Assembly: GCF_004011155.1 (NCBI RefSeq)
Contig: NZ_RJWG01000003.1
Coordinates: 177,011-241,010 of the forward strand
Origin: Clostridium prolinivorans
GTDB lineage: Bacteria; Bacillota; Clostridia; Clostridiales; Clostridiaceae
Direction of reading: 5' to 3'
Length of the DNA stretch: 64,000 nucleotides
Below, piece by piece: positions 7,865-16,979 of the stretch; position 1 is the stretch's first letter; each line of letters opens with the position of its first letter. The position numbers and the translations under genes were made by a program. The notes beneath the pieces were generated by a model, which ran no database searches, was not told the origin of the DNA, and was given only the letters and a program-made list of their open reading frames with translations.

Positions 7865-8719
7865 ATGAGAAAATTTAAAGAATACATATTTATAACAATA
7901 GGTTTTATGCTAGTAGCACTTTCTCTTAGACTTTTCCTAGTACCAAATAAAATAGCAGCAGGAGGGGTTTCTGGAATAGCTATAATACTAAATAGTATTT
8001 TCCCTTTTTTAAATGTTGGTATGATAATGCTTGGCATAGATGCCGTATTATTTATAATAGCTTTTGCAGTAATAGGGAATAAATTTGGTGCAAAAAGTAT
8101 ATATGCAAGCTTAGGTATATCATTAACTATATGGTTAACAGATAATCTTAAAATTTTTGATAAAGCTATTACAAATGATTTACTTCTTGCATCTATATTT
8201 GGGACTTTACTCTCTGGTATAGGTATGGCTATAGTTTTTAATCAAAATGCTTCTACTGGAGGAACAGACATAATTGCTAAAATATTAAATAAATTTTTTC
8301 ATATAGATATAGGCAAAGCTATTTTAATTGTTGATTTTATTGTAACTTTATTTGCAGGTATTACTTTTGGTACAAATATAGCACTGTATTCTTTACTTTG
8401 TGTTATAATGAATGGTTTTGTTATAGATAATGTAATTGAAGGTGTAAATACTTGTAAAGAGGTTATAGTTGTAAGTACAAAAATAGATGAAATAAGCAAT
8501 TATATAATTAATGAATTAGATAGAGGATGTACTATTTTTAAAGGAAAAGGTGGATTCACTAAAAAAGACACAAATATTTTATATACTGTGTTATATAGAA
8601 AACAGTTTATAAAGCTTAAAAAATTTATTAAAGATGTGGATAATAAAGCTTTTATAACAGTAAGTGAAACTCATGAAGTTTTAGGAGAAGGATTTAAAGA
8701 TATACTTGGAGATGAATAA
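7865..8719 (+). CDS. YitT family membrane protein (DUF2179)
   Basis: 284 residues. The N-terminal two thirds has about five membrane segments with the family motifs GGVSGIAIILN and TGGTDIIAKI. The last 80 residues form the cytoplasmic DUF2179 domain (ISNYIINELDRGCTIFKGKGG, NILYTVLYRKQ). The physiological role of this family is not settled, though members are often described as membrane transporters or permeases. The start is the ATG at 7865 with GAGGAGG directly upstream. A long hairpin follows the stop. Confidence 0.9.
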   Translation: MRKFKEYIFITIGFMLVALSLRLFLVPNKIAAGGVSGIAIILNSIFPFLNVGMIMLGIDAVLFIIAFAVIGNKFGAKSIYASLGISLTIWLTDNLKIFDKAITNDLLLASIFGTLLSGIGMAIVFNQNASTGGTDIIAKILNKFFHIDIGKAILIVDFIVTLFAGITFGTNIALYSLLCVIMNGFVIDNVIEGVNTCKEVIVVSTKIDEISNYIINELDRGCTIFKGKGGFTKKDTNILYTVLYRKQFIKLKKFIKDVDNKAFITVSETHEVLGEGFKDILGDE

Positions 8720-8720
8720 A

Positions 8721-8801
8721 AAAATAGCCACAAATTTTAGTGCTTTTCGTTTTTTAGATATTAAGTTTAACGGAAAAGCTTGATTTGTGGCTATTTTATT
8801 T
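8721..8801 (+). terminator. long two-part hairpin terminator
   Basis: An outer perfect 15-bp stem (8721-8735 with 8783-8797) encloses an inner stem (8742-8751 with 8769-8779, one bulge), followed by a T-rich tract. It sits right after the YitT-family gene. The nested form is larger than a standard terminator. Confidence 0.7.
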
Positions 8802-9052
8802 TTTGTCTAATTTTGCACACTAAGATTAAAATGATAATATTTTAGGTTTAAATATAGAAATAGAGTATATATTAGATTAGAGCATGTAGGAGATTATTAT
8901 TTAGTTTTCATATTAGATATATAAAAGTAAATACTTCCTTTAAAAAATGTTAATTGTTTATTTTAGTATTATTATGTTATAATAAAAAAGTGAAATATGT
9001 ATTTTTGTGTATAAATTTTGTATATAAATATGAAATAGAGGGAGATGCAGTA
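8802..9052. other. AT-rich gap ahead of ftsE
   Basis: Apart from the promoter at 8954-8983 I see no gene or structured element here. The long upstream extension of the ftsE frame (from 8954) lacks a ribosome binding site and overlaps the promoter. Confidence 0.5.
8954..8983 (+). promoter_or_regulatory. predicted ftsEX promoter
   Basis: TTGTTT (8954-8959), 18 bases, TATAAT (8978-8983) with an extended -10 TG. The start codon of ftsE is 70 bases downstream. Confidence 0.5.
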
Positions 9053-9742
9053 ATGATTGAATTTAAAAATGTAACCAAAATATATGACAATAATGTGACT
9101 GCTCTTAAAGATATTAATATAAAAATTGAAAAAGGAGAATTTGTTTTTTTAGTAGGATCCAGTGGCGCAGGAAAATCCACATTTATAAAAATGATTTTAA
9201 AAGAAGTAGAACCTACTAAAGGCTCAATAATTTTAAATGATAATATAGATATAACAAAATTAAAAAGAAGACAGATTCCATACTATAGAAGAAAAATAGG
9301 TGTGGTTTTTCAAGATTTTAGATTAATTCCTACTTTAAATGTTTATGAAAATGTGGCTTTTGCTATGAGAGTCACAGAGGCATCAGAAAAAGAAATAAGA
9401 AAAAGAGTACCTATGATGCTTTCACTTGTAGGCCTTTCTGACAAATATAAATCCCTACCAAGTATGCTCTCTGGAGGAGAACAACAAAGAGTTTCTTTAG
9501 CAAGAGCTATAGTAAATAATCCATCTATTTTAATTGCGGACGAGCCTACTGGTAATCTTGATCCAGATACATCCATGGAAATTATGGAAATATTAAGTGA
9601 TATTAATCGTGCAGGGACTACTATAATTATGGCTACCCATGCTAAAGAAATAGTAGACATTATGAAAAAGAGAGTTATAGCAATTGAAAAAGGTGTAATA
9701 TCAAGAGATGAGCAGAGGGGAGCATATGGGTATGAAGATTAA
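9053..9742 (+). CDS. ftsE: cell-division ABC transporter ATPase FtsE
   Basis: 229 residues. Walker A GSSGAGKST near residue 37, Q-loop VFQDFRL, signature LSGGEQQR and Walker B LIADEPTGNLD are all intact. FtsE with FtsX forms a membrane complex that transmits ATP hydrolysis to peptidoglycan hydrolases. The start is the ATG at 9053 after GAGGGAG. The next gene, ftsX, overlaps its end by 17 bp, and the likely hydrolase partner is the CwlO/PcsB-like gene that follows. Confidence 0.96.
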   Translation: MIEFKNVTKIYDNNVTALKDINIKIEKGEFVFLVGSSGAGKSTFIKMILKEVEPTKGSIILNDNIDITKLKRRQIPYYRRKIGVVFQDFRLIPTLNVYENVAFAMRVTEASEKEIRKRVPMMLSLVGLSDKYKSLPSMLSGGEQQRVSLARAIVNNPSILIADEPTGNLDPDTSMEIMEILSDINRAGTTIIMATHAKEIVDIMKKRVIAIEKGVISRDEQRGAYGYED

Positions 9743-10622
9743 TACATTTGTTAATTTTATAAGTGATGCAGCTAAAAGTTTAAAAAGAAACAAGACTATA
9801 AGCATAGCTTCTGCGGCAACTGTTGCAGCAACTTTGTTTATACTTGGAACATTTTTACTTGTTATACAAAACATAAATCAAGTTATGAGTGAAATGGAAT
9901 CTAAAGTAGAAATAAAAATAATTTTAAAAGATGATATAAAACTTGATGAACAAAAGGCTATTGAAAATAAATTAAAAAATACATCAAGTGTTACGAGTGT
10001 TGAATATGAAAGCAAATCTCAAGCACTTGAAAATTTAAAAAGCAGATTTGGAAAACAGTATGAATCAGCTTTAGAAGGTCTTGAAAAAGAAAATCCACTC
10101 CCAGCATCTTACATAGTTAAAGTAGAAAAACCTGAATTAATATCTCAAGTAGTAAAAGATATAGAAGGTATGGCTGGAATTGAAACAATAAAAGACGCTA
10201 AAGAAGTAGTAGATAAAATTATAACATTTAGTAATGCTATAAGATGGATAGGAATTATTATATTTGTGATACTTATAGGAGTTTCTTTATTCCTTATAGG
10301 CAATACTATAAAACTTACTGTATATTCTAGAAGAAAAGAGATTAATATAATGAAATATATTGGTGCTACAGATTGGTTCATAAGATGGCCTTTTATATTG
10401 GAAGGTATGTTTATAGGTATACTAGGAGCTATTGTTGCAGACCTTTTACTCTATTATGGATATAAATTTGTTTTTATAAAAATGTCTGCACAAATTATGA
10501 TGATACCACTTATAAATCCAGCTTATGTATATAGCGTTATACTAGGGGAATTTATTCTTGGGGGGATTTTTATAGGAATAGTTGGTAGTATAATGGCAAT
10601 TAGAAAATTTTTAGTAGTTTAA
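9726..10622 (+). CDS. ftsX: cell-division permease-like protein FtsX
   Basis: About 298 residues with one N-terminal membrane segment (about 22-45), an extracellular domain (about 50-170) and three C-terminal segments containing SRRKEINIMKYIGATDWFIRWPF, the FtsX signature. It partners with FtsE; the extracellular loop normally contacts a coiled-coil peptidoglycan hydrolase, here probably the adjacent M23 protein. The start could be the ATG at 9726 or at 9732; AGAGGGGAG lies close upstream of both. Confidence 0.95.
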   Translation: MGMKINTFVNFISDAAKSLKRNKTISIASAATVAATLFILGTFLLVIQNINQVMSEMESKVEIKIILKDDIKLDEQKAIENKLKNTSSVTSVEYESKSQALENLKSRFGKQYESALEGLEKENPLPASYIVKVEKPELISQVVKDIEGMAGIETIKDAKEVVDKIITFSNAIRWIGIIIFVILIGVSLFLIGNTIKLTVYSRRKEINIMKYIGATDWFIRWPFILEGMFIGILGAIVADLLLYYGYKFVFIKMSAQIMMIPLINPAYVYSVILGEFILGGIFIGIVGSIMAIRKFLVV

Positions 10623-10732
10623 AAGTGGTTTAAAAATTAGGATACTTATATATATATTAAAAGTCTAATATAAACTTTTAAATAAATAACAAACTTATTT
10701 TAGTAACATCTTAAAAGTTTGGGGGAATATTT

Positions 10733-12046
10733 ATGAAAAAAGGGGTAAGTCTAGTATTAGCACTAACCTTGAGTATTACTTCTGTAATTACAGTAAAAGC
10801 TGATAATTTAACTGATGCTCAAAATAATTTGGAAAATATTCAAAATTCAATAAATGATAAAAAAGAAGAATTAGAAAATATTAACCAAAAACATATGGAT
10901 ACAAAAAAGAGCGTAGAACAGCTTGATGAAAAGGTAAATGAATCAGAAAAAGCATTAAATAATTTAAATAGTAAAATTACAAATATAGATAAAAAAATAA
11001 AAAACTATGAGAAAAAAATAGAAGAGAGCAAGAAAAATTTAGAAGAACAAGATGAACTATTTAAAAAAAGGGTAAGAGCTCTTTATATAAATGGAAATGA
11101 AAGCTATTTAGAACTAATTTTTAGTTCTAATAGTTTTTCAGAGTTTTTTTCTAGGATTGAATCTGTAAGTAAAGTTATGGAATATGATAAAAAATTAATT
11201 GAAAGCATGGAAAATAATAAAAAAGCTTTGGAACTTCAAAAAGCTGAACTTGATAAAACTAAAAAAGAAAATATAGTTTTAAAAACTCAAGCAGATAAGC
11301 AATATAAAGAACTTCAAGCAAACTTAGCTCAAAAACAAAACTTAATGGAATCTTTAGAGAAAGATAAGGCTTCCTATGAAAAAATGATTGAAGAGGAAGA
11401 AAAGGAATCGCAGGCAATAGCGTCATTAATAGCTACTATAAAAAAGAAAAAGGAAGAAGAGGCTAGGAAAAAAGCAGAAGAAGCGAGAAGAAAAGCTGAG
11501 GAGGCTAAGAAAAAAGCTGAGGAGGCTAAGAAAAAAGCTGAGCAAGAAGCAAGTAGAGGCGGATCAGCTGCAAACACCAGTAGTACTAATACTAATAACA
11601 CTACTAATACTAATCAAACAATTTTATCTCAGTCTTCTTCTAGTAATAGTGCTCAAAAGTTATATTGTGTTACAGGAAGAGTTTATCCTATAACTTCTCC
11701 TTATGGTCCAAGAATTCATCCTATATTTGGAGTGCAAAAACCTCATACTGGTATAGATATTGGAGTTGGGTATGGAACACCTATATATGCTTTAAAAGAT
11801 GGTGAGGTAATTTATGCTGGAGTCCAGGGAGGATATGGGAATGTTGTTATGATTGATCATGGAGATATTATAAGTTTGTATGCACACAATTCTTCTTTAG
11901 CAGTTAGTGTAGGACAAACTGTAAAAGGTGGACAACTTATATCTAGAGCTGGAAGTACTGGAAATTCCACAGGACCGCATCTTCATTTTGAAATAAGGAA
12001 ACCAAATGGAAGTACTATTAATCCAACTCCATATTATGTTAAATAA
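10733..12046 (+). CDS. secreted coiled-coil M23 peptidoglycan hydrolase (PcsB/CwlO/EnvC-like)
   Basis: 437 residues. There is a signal peptide (about 1-23, ending VKA), a long coiled coil (about 25-260), a low-complexity hinge (KKAEEA-type repeats, then a Ser/Thr/Asn-rich linker to about 305) and a C-terminal LytM/M23 domain. The metal motifs are HTGIDIG and HLHFEIRK, with YAHNSS between them. M23 endopeptidases cut peptide cross-links. Coiled-coil hydrolases of this layout are the substrates activated by FtsEX, and ftsEX lies directly upstream. The start ATG follows GGGGG. A strong terminator follows the stop. Confidence 0.92.
   Translation: MKKGVSLVLALTLSITSVITVKADNLTDAQNNLENIQNSINDKKEELENINQKHMDTKKSVEQLDEKVNESEKALNNLNSKITNIDKKIKNYEKKIEESKKNLEEQDELFKKRVRALYINGNESYLELIFSSNSFSEFFSRIESVSKVMEYDKKLIESMENNKKALELQKAELDKTKKENIVLKTQADKQYKELQANLAQKQNLMESLEKDKASYEKMIEEEEKESQAIASLIATIKKKKEEEARKKAEEARRKAEEAKKKAEEAKKKAEQEASRGGSAANTSSTNTNNTTNTNQTILSQSSSSNSAQKLYCVTGRVYPITSPYGPRIHPIFGVQKPHTGIDIGVGYGTPIYALKDGEVIYAGVQGGYGNVVMIDHGDIISLYAHNSSLAVSVGQTVKGGQLISRAGSTGNSTGPHLHFEIRKPNGSTINPTPYYVK
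11455..11548 (+). repeat. tandem coding repeat in hydrolase hinge
   Basis: Near-identical 21-base units (GAGGCTAAGAAAAAAGCT and variants) encode repeated EEAKKKA/EEARRKA segments between the coiled coil and the catalytic domain. Length variation between strains would be expected. Confidence 0.7.
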
Positions 12047-12054
12047 ATGATTAA

Positions 12055-12093
12055 AAATAAATTTGCAATGTTTTTGCAAATTTATTTTTTTTA
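12055..12093 (+). terminator. rho-independent terminator
   Basis: A 14-bp stem (12055-12068 with 12074-12087), five-base loop and T-tract directly after the M23 hydrolase gene. Confidence 0.9.
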
Positions 12094-12175
12094 GTGTTAT
12101 AATTATTGAAGATTTATATAAATATATAGATATAGTAAAAATAAAAATGCCTAAGTAGTGAGGAGAGATAAATAT

Positions 12176-13375
12176 ATGAATAATAAGAAAAAATGGATAG
12201 CTGGAACAATAGCTATTGTTTTAGCTACTAATGTATTAACCTTTGTAAGCGCAAAAACGTTGCCTATATTTTCAACTGGGCATGTAATACAAGCAGGAAA
12301 TAATGAAAATATTTCAAGTTACAATAAATTATTTGAAGTGAGGGATCTTATATATAAATTATATGATGGACCAATAGATGAAAATAAATTAGTAGAAGGA
12401 GCTATTAAAGGCATGACAGCATCTCTTGAAGATCCTTATACTGTATTTATGAATCAAGAAGAATTTCAAGCGTTTAATACTCAAACAGAGGGAAGTTATT
12501 CAGGTATAGGACTTCAAATAGAAGTAAAGGATGATAAAATAATAGTTTTAAGTACGTTTGATGATTCACCAGCACAAAAGGCAGGTATACTTCCAGGAGA
12601 TGTTATAGAAAAAGTAAATGATACTAAAGTATCTGGTAAAGACTATCAAAATGCAGTGGCTATGATGAAAGGAAAAGAAGGTACAACTGTAAATATAACA
12701 GTTACAAGAAATGGGAAAGAAACATATACATATACTGTAAAAAGAGCTAAAATAAATTTACAAACTGTAAGTGGTGAACTTCTTTCTAACAATATAGGCT
12801 ATATAAGAATTTCTATGTTTGATAAAAACACAGGAGAAGATTTTAATAAAAAATTAAAAGATTTGAAAGATAAAGGTGCTAAAGGAATAATTTTAGACTT
12901 AAGACAAAATCCAGGAGGGTTATTATCTACTTGCGTAGATGTAGTATCAAATTTTGTACCAAAGGGAGAAGTAATAGTTTCTACTATTGATAAATACAAA
13001 AAAGAAGAAAAGTATAAATCTAAGGGAGGAATAGCAATAGGAATGCCTTTAGTTGTATTAACTGACGGACTTACTGCTAGTGCTTCTGAAATAGTTTCAG
13101 GTGCAGTAAAAGATTATAAAGTAGGAACATTGGTAGGCGAAAAAACTTTTGGAAAGGGAGTTGTTCAAACTTTAGTTGATACTGGAGATGGAACAGCATT
13201 AAAAGTTACAATATCTAAATACTATACTCCTAATGGAGTAAATATACACAAAACAGGTATTAAGCCAGATATAGAAGTTAAGTATCCTGAGGAACTTTTA
13301 AAAGAACCATATGCAAGGAATAAAGATCCACAATTTAATAAAGCATTAGAAACATTAAAAGAAAAAATGAAATAA
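12176..13375 (+). CDS. S41 C-terminal processing protease (CtpA/CtpB-like)
   Basis: 399 residues. An uncleaved or signal-anchor N-terminus (about 5-25) is followed by a PDZ domain (about 95-175, SYSGIGLQIEVKDDKI, ILPGDVIEKVND) and the S41 protease domain. LTDGLTASASEIVSGA carries the catalytic serine and GEKTFGKGVVQT the catalytic lysine. The C-terminal tail holds YYTPNG. Extracytoplasmic. In Bacillus ctpB sits at the same place and activates sporulation signalling at SpoIVFA; that role is only inferred here. The start is the ATG at 12176 after AGGAGAG. Confidence 0.93.
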   Translation: MNNKKKWIAGTIAIVLATNVLTFVSAKTLPIFSTGHVIQAGNNENISSYNKLFEVRDLIYKLYDGPIDENKLVEGAIKGMTASLEDPYTVFMNQEEFQAFNTQTEGSYSGIGLQIEVKDDKIIVLSTFDDSPAQKAGILPGDVIEKVNDTKVSGKDYQNAVAMMKGKEGTTVNITVTRNGKETYTYTVKRAKINLQTVSGELLSNNIGYIRISMFDKNTGEDFNKKLKDLKDKGAKGIILDLRQNPGGLLSTCVDVVSNFVPKGEVIVSTIDKYKKEEKYKSKGGIAIGMPLVVLTDGLTASASEIVSGAVKDYKVGTLVGEKTFGKGVVQTLVDTGDGTALKVTISKYYTPNGVNIHKTGIKPDIEVKYPEELLKEPYARNKDPQFNKALETLKEKMK

Positions 13376-13400
13376 TTTTATTTGAGGAGAATTTTTTTAC

Positions 13401-14615
13401 ATGAGCATTTTAATAAATACTTTAAGAGCTATTGCTTACACTTTAGTAAATCCTAATAGTGTATTAATTCTTATAATGCTTGCTTTTATGTTGTATAGAC
13501 AAAATAAGAATATAACTATAATGCAAAAGATGATAGTTGGAGAAAATTTTGACTCTTCATTAGAGCTTACTATTTCTCAAATAGTAATAGGTATAATTGC
13601 TGGAGCAGTCTCCAGCATTATACTTGCCTTTTTAGGAGTAGCTTTTGATGAAAATTCAGCTATATATTTAATATTTTTAATATCAATATTTTTTATGTTT
13701 ATAAAACCAAGGTTTATATGCTTTGCATATTCAGGAGCATTGCTTGGAATTTTAAGTTTAATTTTAGAACTTATATCAAAGATATATGCTGGAGTTAAAA
13801 TAAATTTATTTGGAAGTGTTATAGATTTAGCAAATGTAGACATTCTTAAAATAGATATAGGCTCTCTTATAGTATTAATTTCTGTTCTTCATTTTATAGA
13901 AGGAATTTTAGTTATTATAGATGGTAAAAGAGGTGCTATTCCTGTATTTACAAATAGAGGAGATAAAATAATAGGCGGTTTTGCTCTTAGAAGAAATTGG
14001 CTAGTTCCAGTAGCATTATTTTTAATAATTAACAATCCAATTAATTTAGAATATACTCAAAATATTGCAACTCCTAGTTGGTGGCCTTTTCTTAAAATTT
14101 CACCATTTTTAAATATGGCAAAAGGAGCTGCAGTTACCTTATTTGCCTACTTTAGTATAATAGGATATAGTAGTGTAACATTTACTAAAAGTAAAGAAGA
14201 AAAAACTTTTTCTTCAGGTATAGCACTTTTACTATATAGCATAATACTTTTTGTGTTAGCTCAGTTTTCATATTTAAGTTATATGTATAAACTTCTTTTA
14301 ATAATATTTACACCTGTGGCTCATGAATTTATGATTAATATACAAAATTTCCTTGAAGTAAAAAGAAATCCTAAATATGTAAGTGGAGATAATGGGATTA
14401 TGGTTCTAGAGGTAGCACCTAACTCTCCAGCACAAGAAATGGGAATTAAAAGTGGGGATTTATTAGTAGAAGTTAATAATAAAAAAATTACAAGTGAAAA
14501 TGATATTTTGTATCCATCGATAGAAGGAGTAAATTATATTAGTTTCAAAATTGAAAGAGGAATGGGCAAGCATTATGAAGTAAGTTATAACAAAATGAAT
14601 AAAGAAAAAAAATAG
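13401..14615 (+). CDS. MinJ/YvjD-like polytopic PDZ membrane protein (frame ends early)
   Basis: 404 residues with about eight hydrophobic segments and a C-terminal PDZ domain (about 330-400, GIMVLEVAPNSPAQEMGIKS). Position between the CtpB-like protease and uvrBA matches Bacillus minJ/yvjD, which links DivIVA to the Min system. The frame stops at TAG (14613) directly after eight A residues. The -1 frame stays open for 39 more codons to TAA at 14729-14731 and reads like a natural continuation (IGIVFVPKNIPKDSTVIHYD, then an acidic lysine-rich tail). The true product may therefore be about 443 residues, through slippage or because of an indel. Confidence 0.8.
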   Translation: MSILINTLRAIAYTLVNPNSVLILIMLAFMLYRQNKNITIMQKMIVGENFDSSLELTISQIVIGIIAGAVSSIILAFLGVAFDENSAIYLIFLISIFFMFIKPRFICFAYSGALLGILSLILELISKIYAGVKINLFGSVIDLANVDILKIDIGSLIVLISVLHFIEGILVIIDGKRGAIPVFTNRGDKIIGGFALRRNWLVPVALFLIINNPINLEYTQNIATPSWWPFLKISPFLNMAKGAAVTLFAYFSIIGYSSVTFTKSKEEKTFSSGIALLLYSIILFVLAQFSYLSYMYKLLLIIFTPVAHEFMINIQNFLEVKRNPKYVSGDNGIMVLEVAPNSPAQEMGIKSGDLLVEVNNKKITSENDILYPSIEGVNYISFKIERGMGKHYEVSYNKMNKEKK

Positions 14616-14731
14616 GAATAGTTTTTGTGCCTAAAAACATTCCTAAAGATAGTACTGTAATACATTATGATGAAACTAAATTTAAAGAAATATTTGATAA
14701 AATTAAAAATAAAAAAGATGACGATGAATAA
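14612..14731 (+). pseudogene. -1 frame continuation of the PDZ protein (39 codons)
   Basis: This frame has no start codon or ribosome binding site of its own but is open from the A8 run (14605-14612) to a TAA at 14729-14731, immediately before the terminator. Codon use matches its neighbours. It is either a programmed frameshift product or a C-terminus detached by a one-base change. Confidence 0.6.
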
Positions 14732-14737
14732 AAAATT

Positions 14738-14797
14738 AATGTAAATCTCTTAAAACAGTTTTATTATTTAAACTGTTTTAAGAGATTTACATTTTTA
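14738..14797 (+). terminator. strong rho-independent terminator
   Basis: A stem of over 20 bp (about 14739-14762 with 14769-14792), then T-rich sequence. It ends the ftsEX-to-minJ region ahead of uvrB. The rest of the gap to uvrB holds only the uvrB promoter and LexA box. Confidence 0.9.
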
Positions 14798-14907
14798 CTT
14801 AAATTCTATACAATTATATATTTATATTAAGTATTATACTTAATATAAGTAGTTTATTAATATAAAGTTTTAAAAAATATATACTCTCACTTACTAATTA
14901 AGAATTA

Positions 14908-14936
14908 TTGACATAGACATTATAAAAGTATAGAAT
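14908..14936 (+). promoter_or_regulatory. uvrBA promoter
   Basis: TTGACA (14908-14913), 17 bases, TAGAAT (14931-14936). This is near-consensus sigma-A. The LexA box follows immediately, at the expected transcription start. Confidence 0.8.
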
Positions 14937-14945
14937 AATTATTAT

Positions 14946-14959
14946 TGAACAAATGTTCG
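14946..14959. promoter_or_regulatory. LexA (SOS) box upstream of uvrB
   Basis: TGAACAAATGTTCG matches the Gram-positive SOS consensus CGAACRNRYGTTYG at 13 of 14 positions. It lies just downstream of the -10, where LexA binding would block transcription of uvrBA until DNA damage. Confidence 0.88.
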
Positions 14960-14976
14960 TAAAGTGAGTGATATAA

Positions 14977-16953
14977 ATGGGTAAATTTAAAATAAGTTCA
15001 AAATTTAAGCCTACTGGTGATCAGCCTCAGGCTATAGATAGTATTTCCAAGGGAATAGAACGTGGTGAAAAATTTCAGACTCTTCTTGGAGTAACTGGTT
15101 CTGGAAAAACTTTCACTATGGCTAATATAATCGAAAGAGTTCAAAAACCTACTTTGGTTTTGGCTCACAATAAAACTCTCGCTGCTCAGCTTTGTTCTGA
15201 GTTTAGAGAGTTTTTTCCTAATAATGCGGTAGAATATTTTGTTTCTTATTATGATTATTACCAGCCAGAAGCTTATGTGCCTCAAACAGATACTTATATA
15301 GAAAAAGATGCAGCTATAAACGATGAAATAGATAAGCTTAGACACTCTGCTACAGCAGCACTTTTTGAAAGAAAAGATGTTATAATAGTTGCATCAGTTT
15401 CATGTATATATGGTTTAGGAAATCCTGAAGAGTATAAAAATTTAACAATTTCTTTAAGAGAAGGAATGATTAAAGATAGAGATGAAGTAATTAAAAAACT
15501 TATAGAAATACAATATGAACGAAATGAAATTAATTTTGTAAGAGGTACATTTAGAGTAAGGGGAGATGTATTAGATATTTTTCCTGCAGGGTCTACAAAT
15601 AAAGCTGTTAGAGTTGAATTTTTTGGAGATGAAATAGAAAAGATTAGAGAATTTGATGTTTTAACTGGCGAAATTCTAAATAGCAGAAGCCATATATCAA
15701 TTTTTCCAGCTTCTCATTTTGCTACTTCTTATGAAAAACTTGAAATAGCTATTAAAAAAATTGAAGAAGAGTTAGAAGAACGTCTTAAAGAACTTATTGC
15801 TCAAGATAAAATTTTAGAAGCTCAAAGATTAAAGCAAAGAACAAATTTTGATATAGAGATGATAAGAGAAGTTGGATATTGCAGCGGCATAGAAAATTAT
15901 TCACGGATACTTGACGGAAGAGCCAAAGGTTCACCACCACAGACTCTTATAGATTATTTTCCAAAAGATTTTTTAATGTTTATAGACGAAAGCCATGTTA
16001 CCCTTCCGCAAGTAAGAGCTATGTATGCAGGGGATCGTTCTAGAAAAGATACATTAGTAGAGTATGGTTTTAGGCTTCCAAGTGCATATGATAATAGACC
16101 ATTAAAATTTGAAGAATTTGAACAAAAACTTAATCAGGTTGTTTTTGTAAGTGCTACACCATCAACTTATGAGCTTGAACATTCTACAAATGTGGCAGAG
16201 CAGATTATTAGACCTACAGGACTTTTGGATCCTGAAATAATAGTAAAACCTATTAAAGGACAGATAGATGATTTATATGAAAATATTAAAAATACAATAG
16301 ACAAAGGATTTAGAGTTTTGGTAACTACTCTTACCAAAAAGATGGCAGAGGATTTAACTAAATATTTTAAAGATATGAATATTAAAACTAATTATCTTCA
16401 TTCAGATATAGATACAATTGAAAGAATGAAAATTATACGAGATTTAAGAAAAGGTGAATTTGATGTACTTGTGGGTATAAATCTTTTAAGAGAAGGACTT
16501 GATATCCCTGAAGTTGCTTTAGTAGCTATTTTAGATGCGGATAAAGAAGGATTTTTAAGATCTGAAACTTCTCTTATACAGACTATAGGAAGAGCAGCTA
16601 GAAATTCAGAAAGTAAAGTTATAATGTATGCAGATGTTATAACTAAATCTATGGAAAGAGCTATAAGTGAAACAAATAGAAGAAGAAAGATTCAAATGGA
16701 ATATAACAAAAAAAATGGTATTGTGCCTTCTACAGTTGTTAAAGATATAAGAGAAATTATTGAAGTTACAAAAGCAGAAGAAAATCATTATGAAAGCTTG
16801 GAAGAAGCAATTGCAGCTAATAACGAAAATATAGATAAACTTATAGAAAAATATGAAATGGAAATGTCACAAGCTGCTAAAGATTTGCAATTTGAAAGAG
16901 CAGCCCAACTTAGGGATATTATATTTAAACTTAAAAAGCAGAAAACAAAATAG
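14977..16953 (+). CDS. uvrB: excinuclease ABC subunit B
   Basis: 658 residues, the damage-verifying helicase-like subunit of nucleotide excision repair. Walker [14 protein letters not shown] near residue 39, the beta-hairpin segment [21 protein letters not shown] (motif II), helicase motifs around [14 protein letters not shown] and QTIGRAARN, and a C-terminal UVR domain (about 620-655) that binds UvrC are all intact. The start ATG follows AAAGTGAGTG. It is the first gene of uvrBA and controlled by the upstream LexA box. Confidence 0.98.
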   Translation: MGKFKISSKFKPTGDQPQAIDSISKGIERGEKFQTLLGVTGSGKTFTMANIIERVQKPTLVLAHNKTLAAQLCSEFREFFPNNAVEYFVSYYDYYQPEAYVPQTDTYIEKDAAINDEIDKLRHSATAALFERKDVIIVASVSCIYGLGNPEEYKNLTISLREGMIKDRDEVIKKLIEIQYERNEINFVRGTFRVRGDVLDIFPAGSTNKAVRVEFFGDEIEKIREFDVLTGEILNSRSHISIFPASHFATSYEKLEIAIKKIEEELEERLKELIAQDKILEAQRLKQRTNFDIEMIREVGYCSGIENYSRILDGRAKGSPPQTLIDYFPKDFLMFIDESHVTLPQVRAMYAGDRSRKDTLVEYGFRLPSAYDNRPLKFEEFEQKLNQVVFVSATPSTYELEHSTNVAEQIIRPTGLLDPEIIVKPIKGQIDDLYENIKNTIDKGFRVLVTTLTKKMAEDLTKYFKDMNIKTNYLHSDIDTIERMKIIRDLRKGEFDVLVGINLLREGLDIPEVALVAILDADKEGFLRSETSLIQTIGRAARNSESKVIMYADVITKSMERAISETNRRRKIQMEYNKKNGIVPSTVVKDIREIIEVTKAEENHYESLEEAIAANNENIDKLIEKYEMEMSQAAKDLQFERAAQLRDIIFKLKKQKTK

Positions 16954-16979
16954 TTAGTTTTATAAAAATGGAGGTACTA

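Noticed and set aside
16606..16788. Minus-strand frame inside uvrB
   Set aside because: Low-complexity Phe/Asn/Ile shadow frame with no start signals.
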